DNA from: Dehalococcoidia bacterium
GTDB lineage: Bacteria > Chloroflexota > Dehalococcoidia > Tepidiformales > Tepidiformaceae
DNA length: 38,411 bases
Direction of reading: 5' to 3'
Assembly (NCBI GenBank): GCA_009841435.1
Contig: VXLW01000118.1
Span: 1 to 38,411, forward strand
In this document: piece by piece, positions 29,625 through 37,748 of the stretch
Layout: each line of letters opens with the position of its first letter
Position numbering within the stretch: position 1 is the first letter of the stretch
Made by a program: the position numbers and the translations under genes
The notes under the pieces: generated by a model
The model's database searches: none
Told to the model about the DNA's origin: nothing
The model's input: only the letters and a program-made list of their open reading frames with translations

Positions 29625-31100
29625 ATGTCTGACGAACAGACCGAACTAGTCATCTCTCACAAGTGGGAGCCGATCGAGGACCTGCCGGCGGATTGGCGCG
29701 ACCTGTGCCGTCCCGATCTCCACGAAGTTCATCAACAGTGGGTGGCCGACCGCAAACTGGTAAAGGATCCAGCGAAGCTTGCCGACTTCCAAGATCGGTT
29801 ACACACACTCTGGGCGATCGAAACCGGGGTCATTGAACGTCTTTACACGATTGATCGCGGCGTCACCATGGCGCTTCTTGAGGTTGGACTGGGGGCGCTG
29901 GAGCAGTTTCGTGCCGAGCGCCGCCTGACCCGCGATGCCCAAGAACTCATCGAGGACCAGCGGAGCGCGCTGGACTTCGTCATGGAATATGTCGGTGGAC
30001 GCCGGAACCTGACGACCTCGTACATCAAGGAGCTTCACCAAGGGCTCACCCGCCGTCAGGAACACTGCGAAGTAAGGGATGTCCGAGGGAAGGTCTTTAG
30101 GACTCCCCTCCTCAGAGGCGAATGGAAGAAGCTTCCGAACTTCCCAACTCTCCCAGATGGGTCGGTGCATGAGTACTGTCCACCTGAACAGGTTCAGAGT
30201 GAGATGGACCAGTTGCTCTCCCTGTATGAGCGCCACCGCGAGATGCGGGTCTGTACCGAGGTCGAGGTTGCCTGGCTCCACCACCGATTTGCACAGATTC
30301 ACCCATTTCAGGATGGAAACGGTCGCGTAGCTCGGTCTCTGGCTAGTGCGGTCTCCTTGAAGGCCGACTACCTAGTCTTGGTGGTTAGGGACGAACAGCA
30401 CGGGGAACTCTACTTCGATGCCCTTCAGTCGGCTGACCGTGGAGACCTGAAGCCACTGGTTGACCTCTTTGCCGACATCCAGATACGAGACCTCAAGGAG
30501 GCTATTGGAGCTATTGAGTCGCTCCGCGGTGAGGAGGCCGTGAAGGCTGTGGAAGCGGCCGCAGCGGCGGCTAGGCGGACCCAAGACGTCGCGATGGTGC
30601 GCATTGCAGACACACTCGACGAGTTGGCGGGAGTGGCTTCCTTTCGCCTAGAGGAAGTCGCCGCAGAGACCGAGCGTGCGTTCGAGAGAGAGGGAGTGGT
30701 TGTTTCCACCTATGTGTCCGGCGATGACGGAGGTGAGCACTGGTGGCATCGACAGATTGTGAAGGCGGCAAAGCAGCACGATTACTTCGCGGACCTTGAG
30801 CGTCCGCGCCGCTGGGTCTCGCTGAAGTTGCGCCTGCCGGCTCGCGAGGAGACTGATACCAGGCTGGTCATTTCGCTTCACGGTGTTGGTCGGCGAGCAG
30901 GTCGGCATGCTGTGACTGCGTTCCTGACCCAGCCCCTTGGAGAAGGAGACTGGGATACCCGTGTGGTTTCGCAAGCGGAGTTTCCCTTCGATGCGGAACC
31001 TGCAAATGATGAGGCGCTGGAGGCCATCAAGGCAGAATTCAGAGTCTGGCTTGATGAGACGATTACGAACGGTGTTCGCATGTGGACCGAGGATCTGTAG
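29625..31100 (+). CDS. Fic-family protein (AMP-transferase), foreign codon use
   Basis: The 491-residue product is a Fic-domain enzyme that typically transfers AMP from ATP to a hydroxyl on a target protein. The complete active-site motif HPFQDGNGRVAR spans 226-237. An N-terminal ETGVIERLY (66-74) occupies the place of the class II inhibitory helix; its T-x3-E is present, but the usual following Gly/Asn is Arg. The C-terminal 170 residues are of no family I know. There is no adjacent antitoxin. Codon use is much less C/G-ended than that of its neighbours, and GC falls visibly across 29600-31100, which points to recent transfer. The ATG has GAGG upstream. Confidence 0.93.
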   Translation: MSDEQTELVISHKWEPIEDLPADWRDLCRPDLHEVHQQWVADRKLVKDPAKLADFQDRLHTLWAIETGVIERLYTIDRGVTMALLEVGLGALEQFRAERRLTRDAQELIEDQRSALDFVMEYVGGRRNLTTSYIKELHQGLTRRQEHCEVRDVRGKVFRTPLLRGEWKKLPNFPTLPDGSVHEYCPPEQVQSEMDQLLSLYERHREMRVCTEVEVAWLHHRFAQIHPFQDGNGRVARSLASAVSLKADYLVLVVRDEQHGELYFDALQSADRGDLKPLVDLFADIQIRDLKEAIGAIESLRGEEAVKAVEAAAAAARRTQDVAMVRIADTLDELAGVASFRLEEVAAETERAFEREGVVVSTYVSGDDGGEHWWHRQIVKAAKQHDYFADLERPRRWVSLKLRLPAREETDTRLVISLHGVGRRAGRHAVTAFLTQPLGEGDWDTRVVSQAEFPFDAEPANDEALEAIKAEFRVWLDETITNGVRMWTEDL

Positions 31101-31117
31101 GCCCCACACCGAAGGCG

Positions 31118-31123
31118 TATCCT
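31118..31123 (+). promoter_or_regulatory. Candidate -10 box TATCCT
   Basis: TATCCT lies 41 bases before the P450 ATG, just after the Fic gene. It is one of five TATCCT/TATGCT hexamers in similar positions here. Confidence 0.35.
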
Positions 31124-31164
31124 GATCGCTCACAGCGAGCCGTGCGCTCAACGGGAGCCGAACC

Positions 31165-32490
31165 ATGAGGGCAGGAGAGAAGGCGGCCGAACGCCTCAAG
31201 ACCGAGATCGATCCGCGCGAGTTCGATTCTCCCGAATATCGCAAGGATCCCTTCCCCGTCTACAAGCGCCTGCGCGACCACCGCCCTCTCTTCCGTGACG
31301 GGTTCCACGGGCGCTGGGTGCTGAGCCGCTACGACGATATCGTCGGCGTCTTCCAGGACAACGAGCACTACGACCGCGCTACCTACAACCCCGACGGCCC
31401 CTACAAGTTCGGGGAGCGCTCCGTCTTCGGCCCCAACATCCTCGAGTACGGCAACAGCCAGCGGCACCGCTGGATGCGCAACATCGTCGCCGACCAGTTC
31501 GTCGGCAACCGCCTCGGGGCCTTCATCCCCTACATCGAGATGATCGCCCGCGAACTCCTCGACAAGATCGCGCAGAAGGCCGCCGACGATATCGCGAAGG
31601 GCTTCTCCGATACCGGCGAGGTCGAGCTGGTCAGCCAGTTCACCAACCAGTTCCCCGTGCGCGTCATCTCCAACATGCTCGGCCTGCCGCGCCACGACGA
31701 GGACACATTCGTGAGCTGGTACCAGCGCCTCATCTCCGGCATGGGCTCCGGCCAGTACTACGTCGACGGCATCCACGCCCGCGACGAGATCTGGGACTAC
31801 CTCGAACCCATCATCGAAGAGCGCATGAAGAATCCCGGCGAGGACCTCGTCTCCCGCATCGTCACCGCCGAGCTGCAGGGCAAGCGTATGAACGTCGAGG
31901 AGGTCAAGGGCTTCGTCGCCCTCCTGCTCGCCGCCGGTGGCGACACCACCGACAAAGCCATCGCCAACATGTGGTACCACATGCTCTACACCCGCCCGGA
32001 CCAGTTCGAGGAGGTCCAGGGCGACCACTCCCTCTGGACCAACGTCTTCACCGAGATGATGCGCTACGACCCCGTCGTTCACGGTCAGGGCCGGCGCACC
32101 ACCTGCGAGATCGAGATGTACGGCGAGGTCATCCCCGAGCGCGCCTCCGTCTCGCTGCTGCTCGGCGCCGGCAACCGCGATGAGCGTGTGTTCAAGGACC
32201 CGGACACCTACGATGTCTTCCGGGACGACCTGCACATGGGCCGCGAATTGCGCTCCGGACGCTACCCCGATGGCCGCGCCGGCCACCTGGGATTCGGCAT
32301 GGGCCAGCACTTCTGCATGGGCTACGCCATGGCCCGCCAGGAGGCGATCATCGCGAGCACGCGCCTCTGCGAGGCCATGAAGAACCCCCGTCCCAAGTTC
32401 CCCACCCACGAGGGCATCACCGGACCCAACATCAACGAGGGCGGCTTCCGCGCCCCACGCGAGCTCTGGGTCCAGTTCGACGTCGCCTAG
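31165..32490 (+). CDS. Cytochrome P450
   Basis: The 441-residue soluble bacterial P450 has all main landmarks: the heme-binding GFGMGQHFCMG with thiolate C384, the oxygen-activating AAGGDTTDKA of helix I, and ExxR as EMMRY. No membrane anchor is present. It would hydroxylate a hydrophobic substrate and needs a ferredoxin and reductase, which are not adjacent; the [2Fe-2S] protein at 37214 is of the thioredoxin-like type and an unlikely donor. The ATG has GGGAG upstream. A Rieske oxygenase follows 30 bases later on the same strand, so the two oxygenases are likely co-expressed. The C-terminal sequence resembles CYP families from actinobacteria and Chloroflexota only in general terms. Confidence 0.94.
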   Translation: MRAGEKAAERLKTEIDPREFDSPEYRKDPFPVYKRLRDHRPLFRDGFHGRWVLSRYDDIVGVFQDNEHYDRATYNPDGPYKFGERSVFGPNILEYGNSQRHRWMRNIVADQFVGNRLGAFIPYIEMIARELLDKIAQKAADDIAKGFSDTGEVELVSQFTNQFPVRVISNMLGLPRHDEDTFVSWYQRLISGMGSGQYYVDGIHARDEIWDYLEPIIEERMKNPGEDLVSRIVTAELQGKRMNVEEVKGFVALLLAAGGDTTDKAIANMWYHMLYTRPDQFEEVQGDHSLWTNVFTEMMRYDPVVHGQGRRTTCEIEMYGEVIPERASVSLLLGAGNRDERVFKDPDTYDVFRDDLHMGRELRSGRYPDGRAGHLGFGMGQHFCMGYAMARQEAIIASTRLCEAMKNPRPKFPTHEGITGPNINEGGFRAPRELWVQFDVA

Positions 32491-32520
32491 GCGCGACGCA
32501 GCACCACATCAGGAGTACGC

Positions 32521-34161
32521 ATGAAGTCCGAAGTCCATCCCCTCAGCGGCGCTACCTACACCGAGCTCGGCGACGGCAGGGTCCGCGTCGAGAAGGCGAA
32601 GAAGTACGGCATCTTCCAGTGGGACGGCCACCACCTCGAGGGCGACTTGAAGTACGCCGACCCCCACCTCCTCCAGTGGGTCGGCGGCCCCGAGCTTCCC
32701 CCAGAGTTCGTCGAGAACGACCCCCGCCGCGCCTCCCGCATGGCCGCCAGTCGTGACGCGGCCGCCGCCGAGGCCCAGTACACGGGCGGCACCGCCCTCG
32801 CTGGCGAGATCGACGACACCTTCACCCGCTACACCGGCGACCCCGGCCGCGACACCCCCGCCGGCCGCCGCTCATCCGGCATCTCCTTCATGGAGCTCCT
32901 CGACGGCGACCAATACCCGGAGCGCATCCCCGAGACGCTGCGCATGGAGAACTCGCTCGAAGGCGGCGTCCGCAGGGTGCCGACCAAGCGCTACACCCAG
33001 AAGAAGTGGCACGACCTGGAGGTCGAGCGCCTCTGGAAACGCGTCTGGCAGATGGCCTGCCACGTCGACGACATCCCCGAGGTCGGCGACTACATCGTCT
33101 ACGACGTCGCCCACCTCTCCTGGATCGTCGTCCGCACCGGCGAAAACGAGTTCAAGGCCTACAACAACGCCTGCCTCCACCGCGGCCGCCAGCTGCGCGA
33201 GTTCGATGGCAAGAAGGCGACCGAGTTCCGCTGCCCCTTCCACGGCTGGTGCTGGGAGATCGACGGGTCGCTGCGCGAGATCCCCTCGGAGTGGGACTTC
33301 CCCGAGGTGCGCGAGGACGCCAGCCACCTGCGCGAGGCGAAGATCGGCACCTGGGGCGGGTTCGTCTTCATCAACCCCGACCCGGACAGCGAGTCATTCG
33401 AGGACTACCTCGGCGACCTCCCGAAGCACTACGAGAAGTACGACTACGAGAAGAAGTACAAGCAGATGCACGTGGCGAAGATCGTGCGCGCCAACTGGAA
33501 GGCCAACCAGGAAGCCTTCATGGAGGGCTACCACATCATCGCCACCCACCCGCAGCTCATGATCTACGGCGGCGACGGCGCCAACCACCAGTACGACTCG
33601 TTCGGCAACTGGTCCCGCGCCGTCACGGTGGCCGCCCGCACGAGCGCCCACCGCAACATCCACCCGGACCGCGACGAGATCTTCGCCACCCGCCACCGGA
33701 TGGCGGACATGATGCGCGAGACCCTGCGCGAGACCATCGGCGACCGCGTCGATACCTACTGCGACGCCGAGCTCATCGACGGGCAGTACAACAACCTCTT
33801 CCCCAACTTCCACCCCTGGGGCTCGTTCAGCCGCATCGTCTACCGCTTCCGCCCCTACGGCGACAACCCCGACATGAGCATCATGGAGGTCATCTACCTC
33901 GCCCCCTGGCCCGAGGGCAAGCCCAAGCCGCCCGCCGCCCAGATCCACTGGCTCGGGCCCGATGAGCACTGGACCGAGGCCCCCGAGATGGGCGGCCTCG
34001 CCCGTGTCCTCAACCAGGACAGCTACAACCTGCCCAAGGTCCAGAAGGGCCTCAAGACCAAGCAGGATCCCTACATCTACCTGGCCGCCTACGAGGAGGG
34101 GAAGGTCCGCCACTTCCACCACCTCTACGACCAGTGGGTGGCCTACGACGACGGCGAGTAG
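32521..34161 (+). CDS. Rieske non-heme iron oxygenase with long N-terminal extension (copy 3)
   Basis: The 546-residue protein is a ring-hydroxylating oxygenase alpha subunit. Rieske ligands are C218, H220, C238 and H241; iron ligands H338 and H343 lie in NWKANQEAFMEGYHIIATHP. About 150 residues precede the normal start of the family. This extension is hydrophilic and Arg/Ala/Gly-rich with no family I recognise, including PLSGATYTELGDGRVRVEK and a stretch RRASRMAASRDAAAAEAQY. The ATG at 32521 has AGGAG upstream and no in-frame internal start with a ribosome site is obvious, so the extension is probably translated. It is downstream of the P450 by 30 bases. It differs strongly from copies 1 and 2. 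Confidence 0.92.
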   Translation: MKSEVHPLSGATYTELGDGRVRVEKAKKYGIFQWDGHHLEGDLKYADPHLLQWVGGPELPPEFVENDPRRASRMAASRDAAAAEAQYTGGTALAGEIDDTFTRYTGDPGRDTPAGRRSSGISFMELLDGDQYPERIPETLRMENSLEGGVRRVPTKRYTQKKWHDLEVERLWKRVWQMACHVDDIPEVGDYIVYDVAHLSWIVVRTGENEFKAYNNACLHRGRQLREFDGKKATEFRCPFHGWCWEIDGSLREIPSEWDFPEVREDASHLREAKIGTWGGFVFINPDPDSESFEDYLGDLPKHYEKYDYEKKYKQMHVAKIVRANWKANQEAFMEGYHIIATHPQLMIYGGDGANHQYDSFGNWSRAVTVAARTSAHRNIHPDRDEIFATRHRMADMMRETLRETIGDRVDTYCDAELIDGQYNNLFPNFHPWGSFSRIVYRFRPYGDNPDMSIMEVIYLAPWPEGKPKPPAAQIHWLGPDEHWTEAPEMGGLARVLNQDSYNLPKVQKGLKTKQDPYIYLAAYEEGKVRHFHHLYDQWVAYDDGE

Positions 34162-34175
34162 GCGTTAGGACCGCC

Positions 34176-34370
34176 GTGCCCCTGCGGCGCTGCAAGTTCT
34201 GCACCCAGCCTCCCCTGGAGGAGGTCGCCGTCTCCATGTGGACGGACGACCCCTCCGACCTGCGCCGCGACACCATCAAGCTCTGCCGGAAGCACCTCGT
34301 GCGCCTGCGCAAGGCGGGCGATGCCGGGCACGAGCACCGCGGCGTCCGCTACCGCCCCGGCTTCTGGTAG
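34176..34370 (+). CDS. Small zinc-binding protein, unknown
   Basis: A 64-residue protein starts at GTG 34176, with TAGGA about six bases before it. Two Cys/His pairs, CKFC (6-9) and CRKH, separated by about 30 residues, would form a zinc site. The rest is Arg/Lys-rich and short of hydrophobic residues, ending GVRYRPGFW. An in-frame ATG at 34134 lies inside the previous gene. I recognise no family. It follows the Rieske gene by 14 bases and its stop overlaps the TAGGCT box used for the thiolase gene. It may be a small regulator or an accessory to the oxygenase; this is only positional. Confidence 0.6.
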   Translation: MPLRRCKFCTQPPLEEVAVSMWTDDPSDLRRDTIKLCRKHLVRLRKAGDAGHEHRGVRYRPGFW

Positions 34371-34373
34371 GCT
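34368..34373 (+). promoter_or_regulatory. Candidate -10 box TAGGCT
   Basis: TAGGCT overlaps the TAG stop of the small zinc-binding gene and lies 51 bases before the thiolase ATG. It fits the recurrent TAnnnT pattern. Confidence 0.32.
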
Positions 34374-34424
34374 CGCCTCGCTGCGGACGAGCCCGCCACG
34401 GCCGTCCCCCGGAGGTCCACCGCC

Positions 34425-35609
34425 ATGCGTGAAGCCGTCATCGTCTCCACCGCCCGCACTGCCATCGGCAAGGCCTATCGCGGAGCCTTCAACGACACCC
34501 CCGCCCCCACCATGGCCGCCCCTGCTATTGAGGCGGTCGTTGCCCGGGCGGGTATCGATCCGGCCGAGGTCGACGACGTCATCGTCGGCTCCGCCCTGCA
34601 GCAGGGAACGCAGGGGTTCAACGTGGGCCGCCAGGTCGCCATGGCCGCCGGCCTGCCCGTGAGCGTCTCCGGCCAGTCCATCGACCGCCAGTGCTCGTCC
34701 GGGCTCATGGCCGTCTCCGCCGCCGCCAAGCAGATCATGATCGACGGCATGGAGACCGTCATCGCCGGCGGCATCGAGTCCATCAGCCTCGTTCAGAACA
34801 AGAACCAGAACTCCTTCCGCGCCCAGGACCCCAACGTCCTCGAGGCCACGCCCGACATGTACATGCCCATGATCACGACCGCCGAGGTCGTCTCGAAGCG
34901 CTACGACATCTCCCGCGAGGCCCAGGACGAGTACTCCCTCCAGAGCCAGCGCCGCACCGCCGCCGCCCAGGACGCCGGCCTCTTCGCCAACGAGATCGTC
35001 CCCAGCAACGTCACCAAGATCGTCGTCGACCGCGAGACCGGCGAGACGAGCAAACAGGACGTCACCATCGACATGGACGAGTGCAACCGCCCTTCGACCA
35101 ACGCTGAGGGCCTCGCCAAGCTCCCGCCCGTAATGGGCGAGGACGGCTTCATCACCGCCGGCAACGCCAGCCAGCTCTCCGACGGCTTCGCCGCCTGCGC
35201 CCTCATGGAGGCGTCCGCCGCCGAGAAGCGCGGCCTCCAGCCGCTCGGCTACTACCGCGGCATGGCCGTCGCCGGCTGCGAGCCCGACGAGATGGGCATC
35301 GGCCCCATCTACGCCGTGCCCAAGCTCCTCGAGCGCACCGGTCTCACCATGGACGACATCGACCTCTGGGAGCTGAACGAAGCCTTCGCCTGCCAGGTCG
35401 TCTACTGTCGCGACCAGCTCGGCATCCCCGACGAGAACCTCAACGTGAACGGCGGTGCCATCTCCATCGGCCACCCCTACGGCATGAGCGGCACGCGCAT
35501 GGTCGGCCACGCCCTCATGGAGGGGAAGCGCCGCGGCGCTCGCTACGCGGTCATCACCATGTGCGTCGGAGGCGGCATGGGCGCGGCCGGTCTCTTCGAG
35601 GTCGCCTGA
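34425..35609 (+). CDS. Thiolase (acetyl-CoA C-acyltransferase)
   Basis: The 394-residue enzyme catalyses thiolytic cleavage of a 3-ketoacyl-CoA or the reverse condensation. The nucleophile is C90 in RQCSSGL; the other catalytic residues are H350 in [14 protein letters not shown] and C380 in [10 protein letters not shown]. The length is normal. The ATG has CGGAGG upstream. It is one base apart from the acyl-CoA ligase gene that follows, so the two are one operon. Together they would activate a carboxylic acid with CoA and complete the beta-oxidation cycle begun by the dehydrogenases and crotonase elsewhere in the window. Whether it acts degradatively or biosynthetically is not visible. Confidence 0.95.
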   Translation: MREAVIVSTARTAIGKAYRGAFNDTPAPTMAAPAIEAVVARAGIDPAEVDDVIVGSALQQGTQGFNVGRQVAMAAGLPVSVSGQSIDRQCSSGLMAVSAAAKQIMIDGMETVIAGGIESISLVQNKNQNSFRAQDPNVLEATPDMYMPMITTAEVVSKRYDISREAQDEYSLQSQRRTAAAQDAGLFANEIVPSNVTKIVVDRETGETSKQDVTIDMDECNRPSTNAEGLAKLPPVMGEDGFITAGNASQLSDGFAACALMEASAAEKRGLQPLGYYRGMAVAGCEPDEMGIGPIYAVPKLLERTGLTMDDIDLWELNEAFACQVVYCRDQLGIPDENLNVNGGAISIGHPYGMSGTRMVGHALMEGKRRGARYAVITMCVGGGMGAAGLFEVA

Positions 35610-35610
35610 C

Positions 35611-37182
35611 ATGGGCCAGTGGCTCGTCGGTGACATCCTCGAACGCAGCGTCCTCCTCTACGGTGACCGTCCCGCCGTCATCGACGGCAACGTGCGCCGC
35701 ACCTACGCCGAGACCAGCGAGCGCATCCGCTCGCTCGCCGCGGGCATCCTCTCGCTCGGTGTCGAGCCGGGCGAGCACATCGGCATCCTCGCCAACAACT
35801 CCCACCGCTACTTCGAGACGTACTTCGCCGCCCACTACGCGGGCACGCCCCTCGCGCCCCTGAACATCCGCCTCTCCGGCCCCGAGCTCGAGTTCATCAT
35901 CAACGACGGCGAGCTGCGCGCCCTGCTCGTCGGACCCGAGTACCTCGAGCTCCTCGCCTCCTTCCGCGACCGCCTCCCGAAGCTCGAGCACGTCGTCCTC
36001 CTCGCCGATAGCGCCGGCGAGGGGATGCACGCCTACGAGGACCTCGTCGCCGCGAACGAACCGCTCGCCGCCGCCGCCCGCGACTGGCACGAGGACGACA
36101 TGATCAACCTCTGCTACACCGGCGGCACCACCGGCCTCCCGAAGGGGGTCATGCTCTCCCAGCGCAACGTCGTCTCCAATTCCCAGCACATCCAGATGAC
36201 GTTCGCCTTCGAGGAACCCGATGTGTGGCTCCACGCCGCTCCCATGTTCCACCTCGCCGACGCCTGGGCCTGCTACTCCGTCACCGCCGCCGGCGGCGCG
36301 CACGCCTTCATCCCCGGCTTCGCCCCCGACGCCTTCCTCCAGGTCGTCCAGGACTCCCGCGTAACTGCCACCATCCTCGTGCCGACCATGATCAACTTCG
36401 TCGTGAACCACCCCACCGTGGGCAACTACGACCTCTCCTCGCTGCGGGCCCTCCTCTTCGGCGCCTCCCCCATGCCCACCGACCGCATCCTCGCCGCCCG
36501 CGAGATCTTCGGCCCCATCCTCGCCCAGGCCTACGGCATGACCGAGACCGCCCCGCTACTCTGCGCCCAGCGCCTCGAGTGGCTCGACTACGACACGCCC
36601 GAGGGCGTCGATCGCCTCGCCTCCTGTGGACGCCAGGTCCAGGGCGTCGCTGTCCTCGTCGTCGACGACAACGACGTGCCCGTCCCCGCCGGCGGCACCG
36701 GCGAGATCGTCGCCCGCGGTCCGAACGTCATGCTCGGCTACTGGAACCGTCCCGAGGAGACCGCTGCCGTCCTGCAGGACGGCTGGATGCACACCGGCGA
36801 CGTCGCCCGCATCGACGAGCAGGGTTTCATCTACATCGTCGACCGCTCCAAGGACATGATCGTGAGCGGCGGCGAGAACGTGTACACGACCGAGACCGAG
36901 GGCGCCCTCTACGAGCACCCCGCCGTCCTCGAAGCCGCCGTTTTCGGCATTCCCGACGACCGCTGGGGCGAGGCCGTCCACGCTGCGGTGGTGCTGCGGG
37001 AAGACGCCAGTGCGAGTGAGGCCGACCTCATCGAGCACTGCCACACGCTCATCGCCGGCTACAAGTCCCCCAAGAGCATCGAGTTCCACGAGACGCCGCT
37101 GCCCAAGTCGGGCGCCGGCAAGATCCTCAAGACGAACCTGCGCGCCCCCTGGTGGGAGGGCTACGAGCGCGGCGTCAACTAG
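35611..37182 (+). CDS. Acyl-CoA ligase (class I adenylate-forming enzyme)
   Basis: The 523-residue enzyme activates a carboxylic acid with ATP and joins it to CoA. The P-loop-like motif CYTGGTTGLPKGV spans about 168-180, AYGMTETAP provides the A5 motif, and the C-terminal PKSGAGKILKTNLR holds the catalytic lysine. The ATG is one base after the thiolase stop, and its ribosome site must lie in the end of that gene. The chain-length preference cannot be predicted; medium- to long-chain or aromatic acids are all possible. After the stop come five heptad repeats and the convergent ferredoxin gene. Confidence 0.94.
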   Translation: MGQWLVGDILERSVLLYGDRPAVIDGNVRRTYAETSERIRSLAAGILSLGVEPGEHIGILANNSHRYFETYFAAHYAGTPLAPLNIRLSGPELEFIINDGELRALLVGPEYLELLASFRDRLPKLEHVVLLADSAGEGMHAYEDLVAANEPLAAAARDWHEDDMINLCYTGGTTGLPKGVMLSQRNVVSNSQHIQMTFAFEEPDVWLHAAPMFHLADAWACYSVTAAGGAHAFIPGFAPDAFLQVVQDSRVTATILVPTMINFVVNHPTVGNYDLSSLRALLFGASPMPTDRILAAREIFGPILAQAYGMTETAPLLCAQRLEWLDYDTPEGVDRLASCGRQVQGVAVLVVDDNDVPVPAGGTGEIVARGPNVMLGYWNRPEETAAVLQDGWMHTGDVARIDEQGFIYIVDRSKDMIVSGGENVYTTETEGALYEHPAVLEAAVFGIPDDRWGEAVHAAVVLREDASASEADLIEHCHTLIAGYKSPKSIEFHETPLPKSGAGKILKTNLRAPWWEGYERGVN

Positions 37183-37215
37183 CCACGAACCACCAGCCAC
37201 CAATCACTAGTCACT
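37181..37215. repeat. Heptad tandem repeat (consensus RRYCACY), five units
   Basis: Five contiguous 7-base units, AGCCACG, AACCACC, AGCCACC, AATCACT and AGTCACT, fill the 31-base gap between the convergent ligase and ferredoxin stops, overlapping both stops slightly. The units resemble those at 21754-21788. Confidence 0.7.
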
Positions 37216-37591
37216 ACGTCGAGAGCGGGTTCTCGCCGATCAGGTAGTCCTCCACCGCCCGCCCCTCTCCAAGGTCCTCCGCGATTACCCGGTCCAGCGC
37301 CTCCCGCTGCATCCCCCCGTACCAGCGCCCCTCCGGGTACACCACAGCCGTAGGGCCGCTCTCGCAGATACGCAGGCATCCGACCTTCGTCCGGTAAATG
37401 GGCGTGGCCCCCTCGCGCTTGTTCAGCTCGCCGACTCCGCTCTTGAGCCGCGTCCAGGCCGCCATCCCCTCCTCGGGTGAGATGCAGTCCGGACCCGTGC
37501 AGATGAAGACGTGGCGGCCGTAGCCGCCCACGCCCCGCCGCTCCGCTTCCGCGCGCGCTCCGTCCAGGCCGCCGTCTTGCTCGTCTGTCAT
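37214..37591 (-). CDS. Thioredoxin-like [2Fe-2S] ferredoxin
   Basis: The 125-residue protein has the thioredoxin-like [2Fe-2S] fold used by NuoE-like and free ferredoxins. The cysteine motif is CTGPDC near residue 30 and VGCLRICESGPTAVVYPEG in the second half, giving four ligands. It would carry electrons in the cytoplasm, possibly to an oxygenase or hydrogenase-like partner; none is adjacent. ATG 37591 has GAGG upstream; the frame to 37711 covers a terminator and is not coding. TATCCT at 37612-37607 is a candidate -10 that leaves a very short leader. The N-terminal 25 residues are charged and probably disordered. Confidence 0.88.
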   Translation of the reverse strand: MTDEQDGGLDGARAEAERRGVGGYGRHVFICTGPDCISPEEGMAAWTRLKSGVGELNKREGATPIYRTKVGCLRICESGPTAVVYPEGRWYGGMQREALDRVIAEDLGEGRAVEDYLIGENPLST

Positions 37592-37606
37592 GCCGCTGTC
37601 CTCGTG

Positions 37607-37612
37607 AGGATA
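37607..37612 (-). promoter_or_regulatory. Candidate -10 box TATCCT
   Basis: TATCCT lies 15 bases before the ferredoxin ATG on the minus strand, downstream of two terminators, so the ferredoxin is probably transcribed separately from the zinc-ribbon gene. Confidence 0.38.
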
Positions 37613-37662
37613 GGGGAATCCGTCGCGACGGTCCCGTGCGGACCCTCCTGGAGGCAGGAAAA

Positions 37663-37694
37663 TGCCCGTCGCCGGCCACAACCGGGGACGGGCA
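37663..37694 (-). terminator. Intrinsic terminator, second hairpin
   Basis: TGCCCGTC and GACGGGCA form an outer 8-base stem with an inner CCGG/CCGG stem and a six-base loop. On the minus strand TTTT follows directly. This is the stronger of two hairpins downstream of the zinc-ribbon gene. Confidence 0.78.
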
Positions 37695-37702
37695 ATGAGA
37701 AA

Positions 37703-37720
37703 CCCCCGCACAGGCGGGGG
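37703..37720 (-). terminator. Intrinsic terminator after zinc-ribbon gene
   Basis: CCCCCGC and GCGGGGG form a perfect 7-base stem with a 4-base loop. On the minus strand TTTCTC follows. It lies 28 bases after the stop of the zinc-ribbon gene. Confidence 0.75.
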
Positions 37721-37748
37721 CTTCAGGTCCAGAACGTGAGGCGAGCGT

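Noticed and set aside
31063-32409. Long open frame antisense to the P450 gene (about 448 codons)
   Set aside because: The opposite strand encodes a complete P450 with all motifs; the antisense frame is Val/Gly/Asp/Ala-rich and open only because of high GC at third positions.
34143-35636. Long open frame antisense to the thiolase gene
   Set aside because: The thiolase on the plus strand has all catalytic motifs; the antisense product is a low-complexity Gly/Asp/Val sequence.
37181-37215. CRISPR-like array
   Set aside because: The units are seven bases, contiguous and degenerate, with no spacers.
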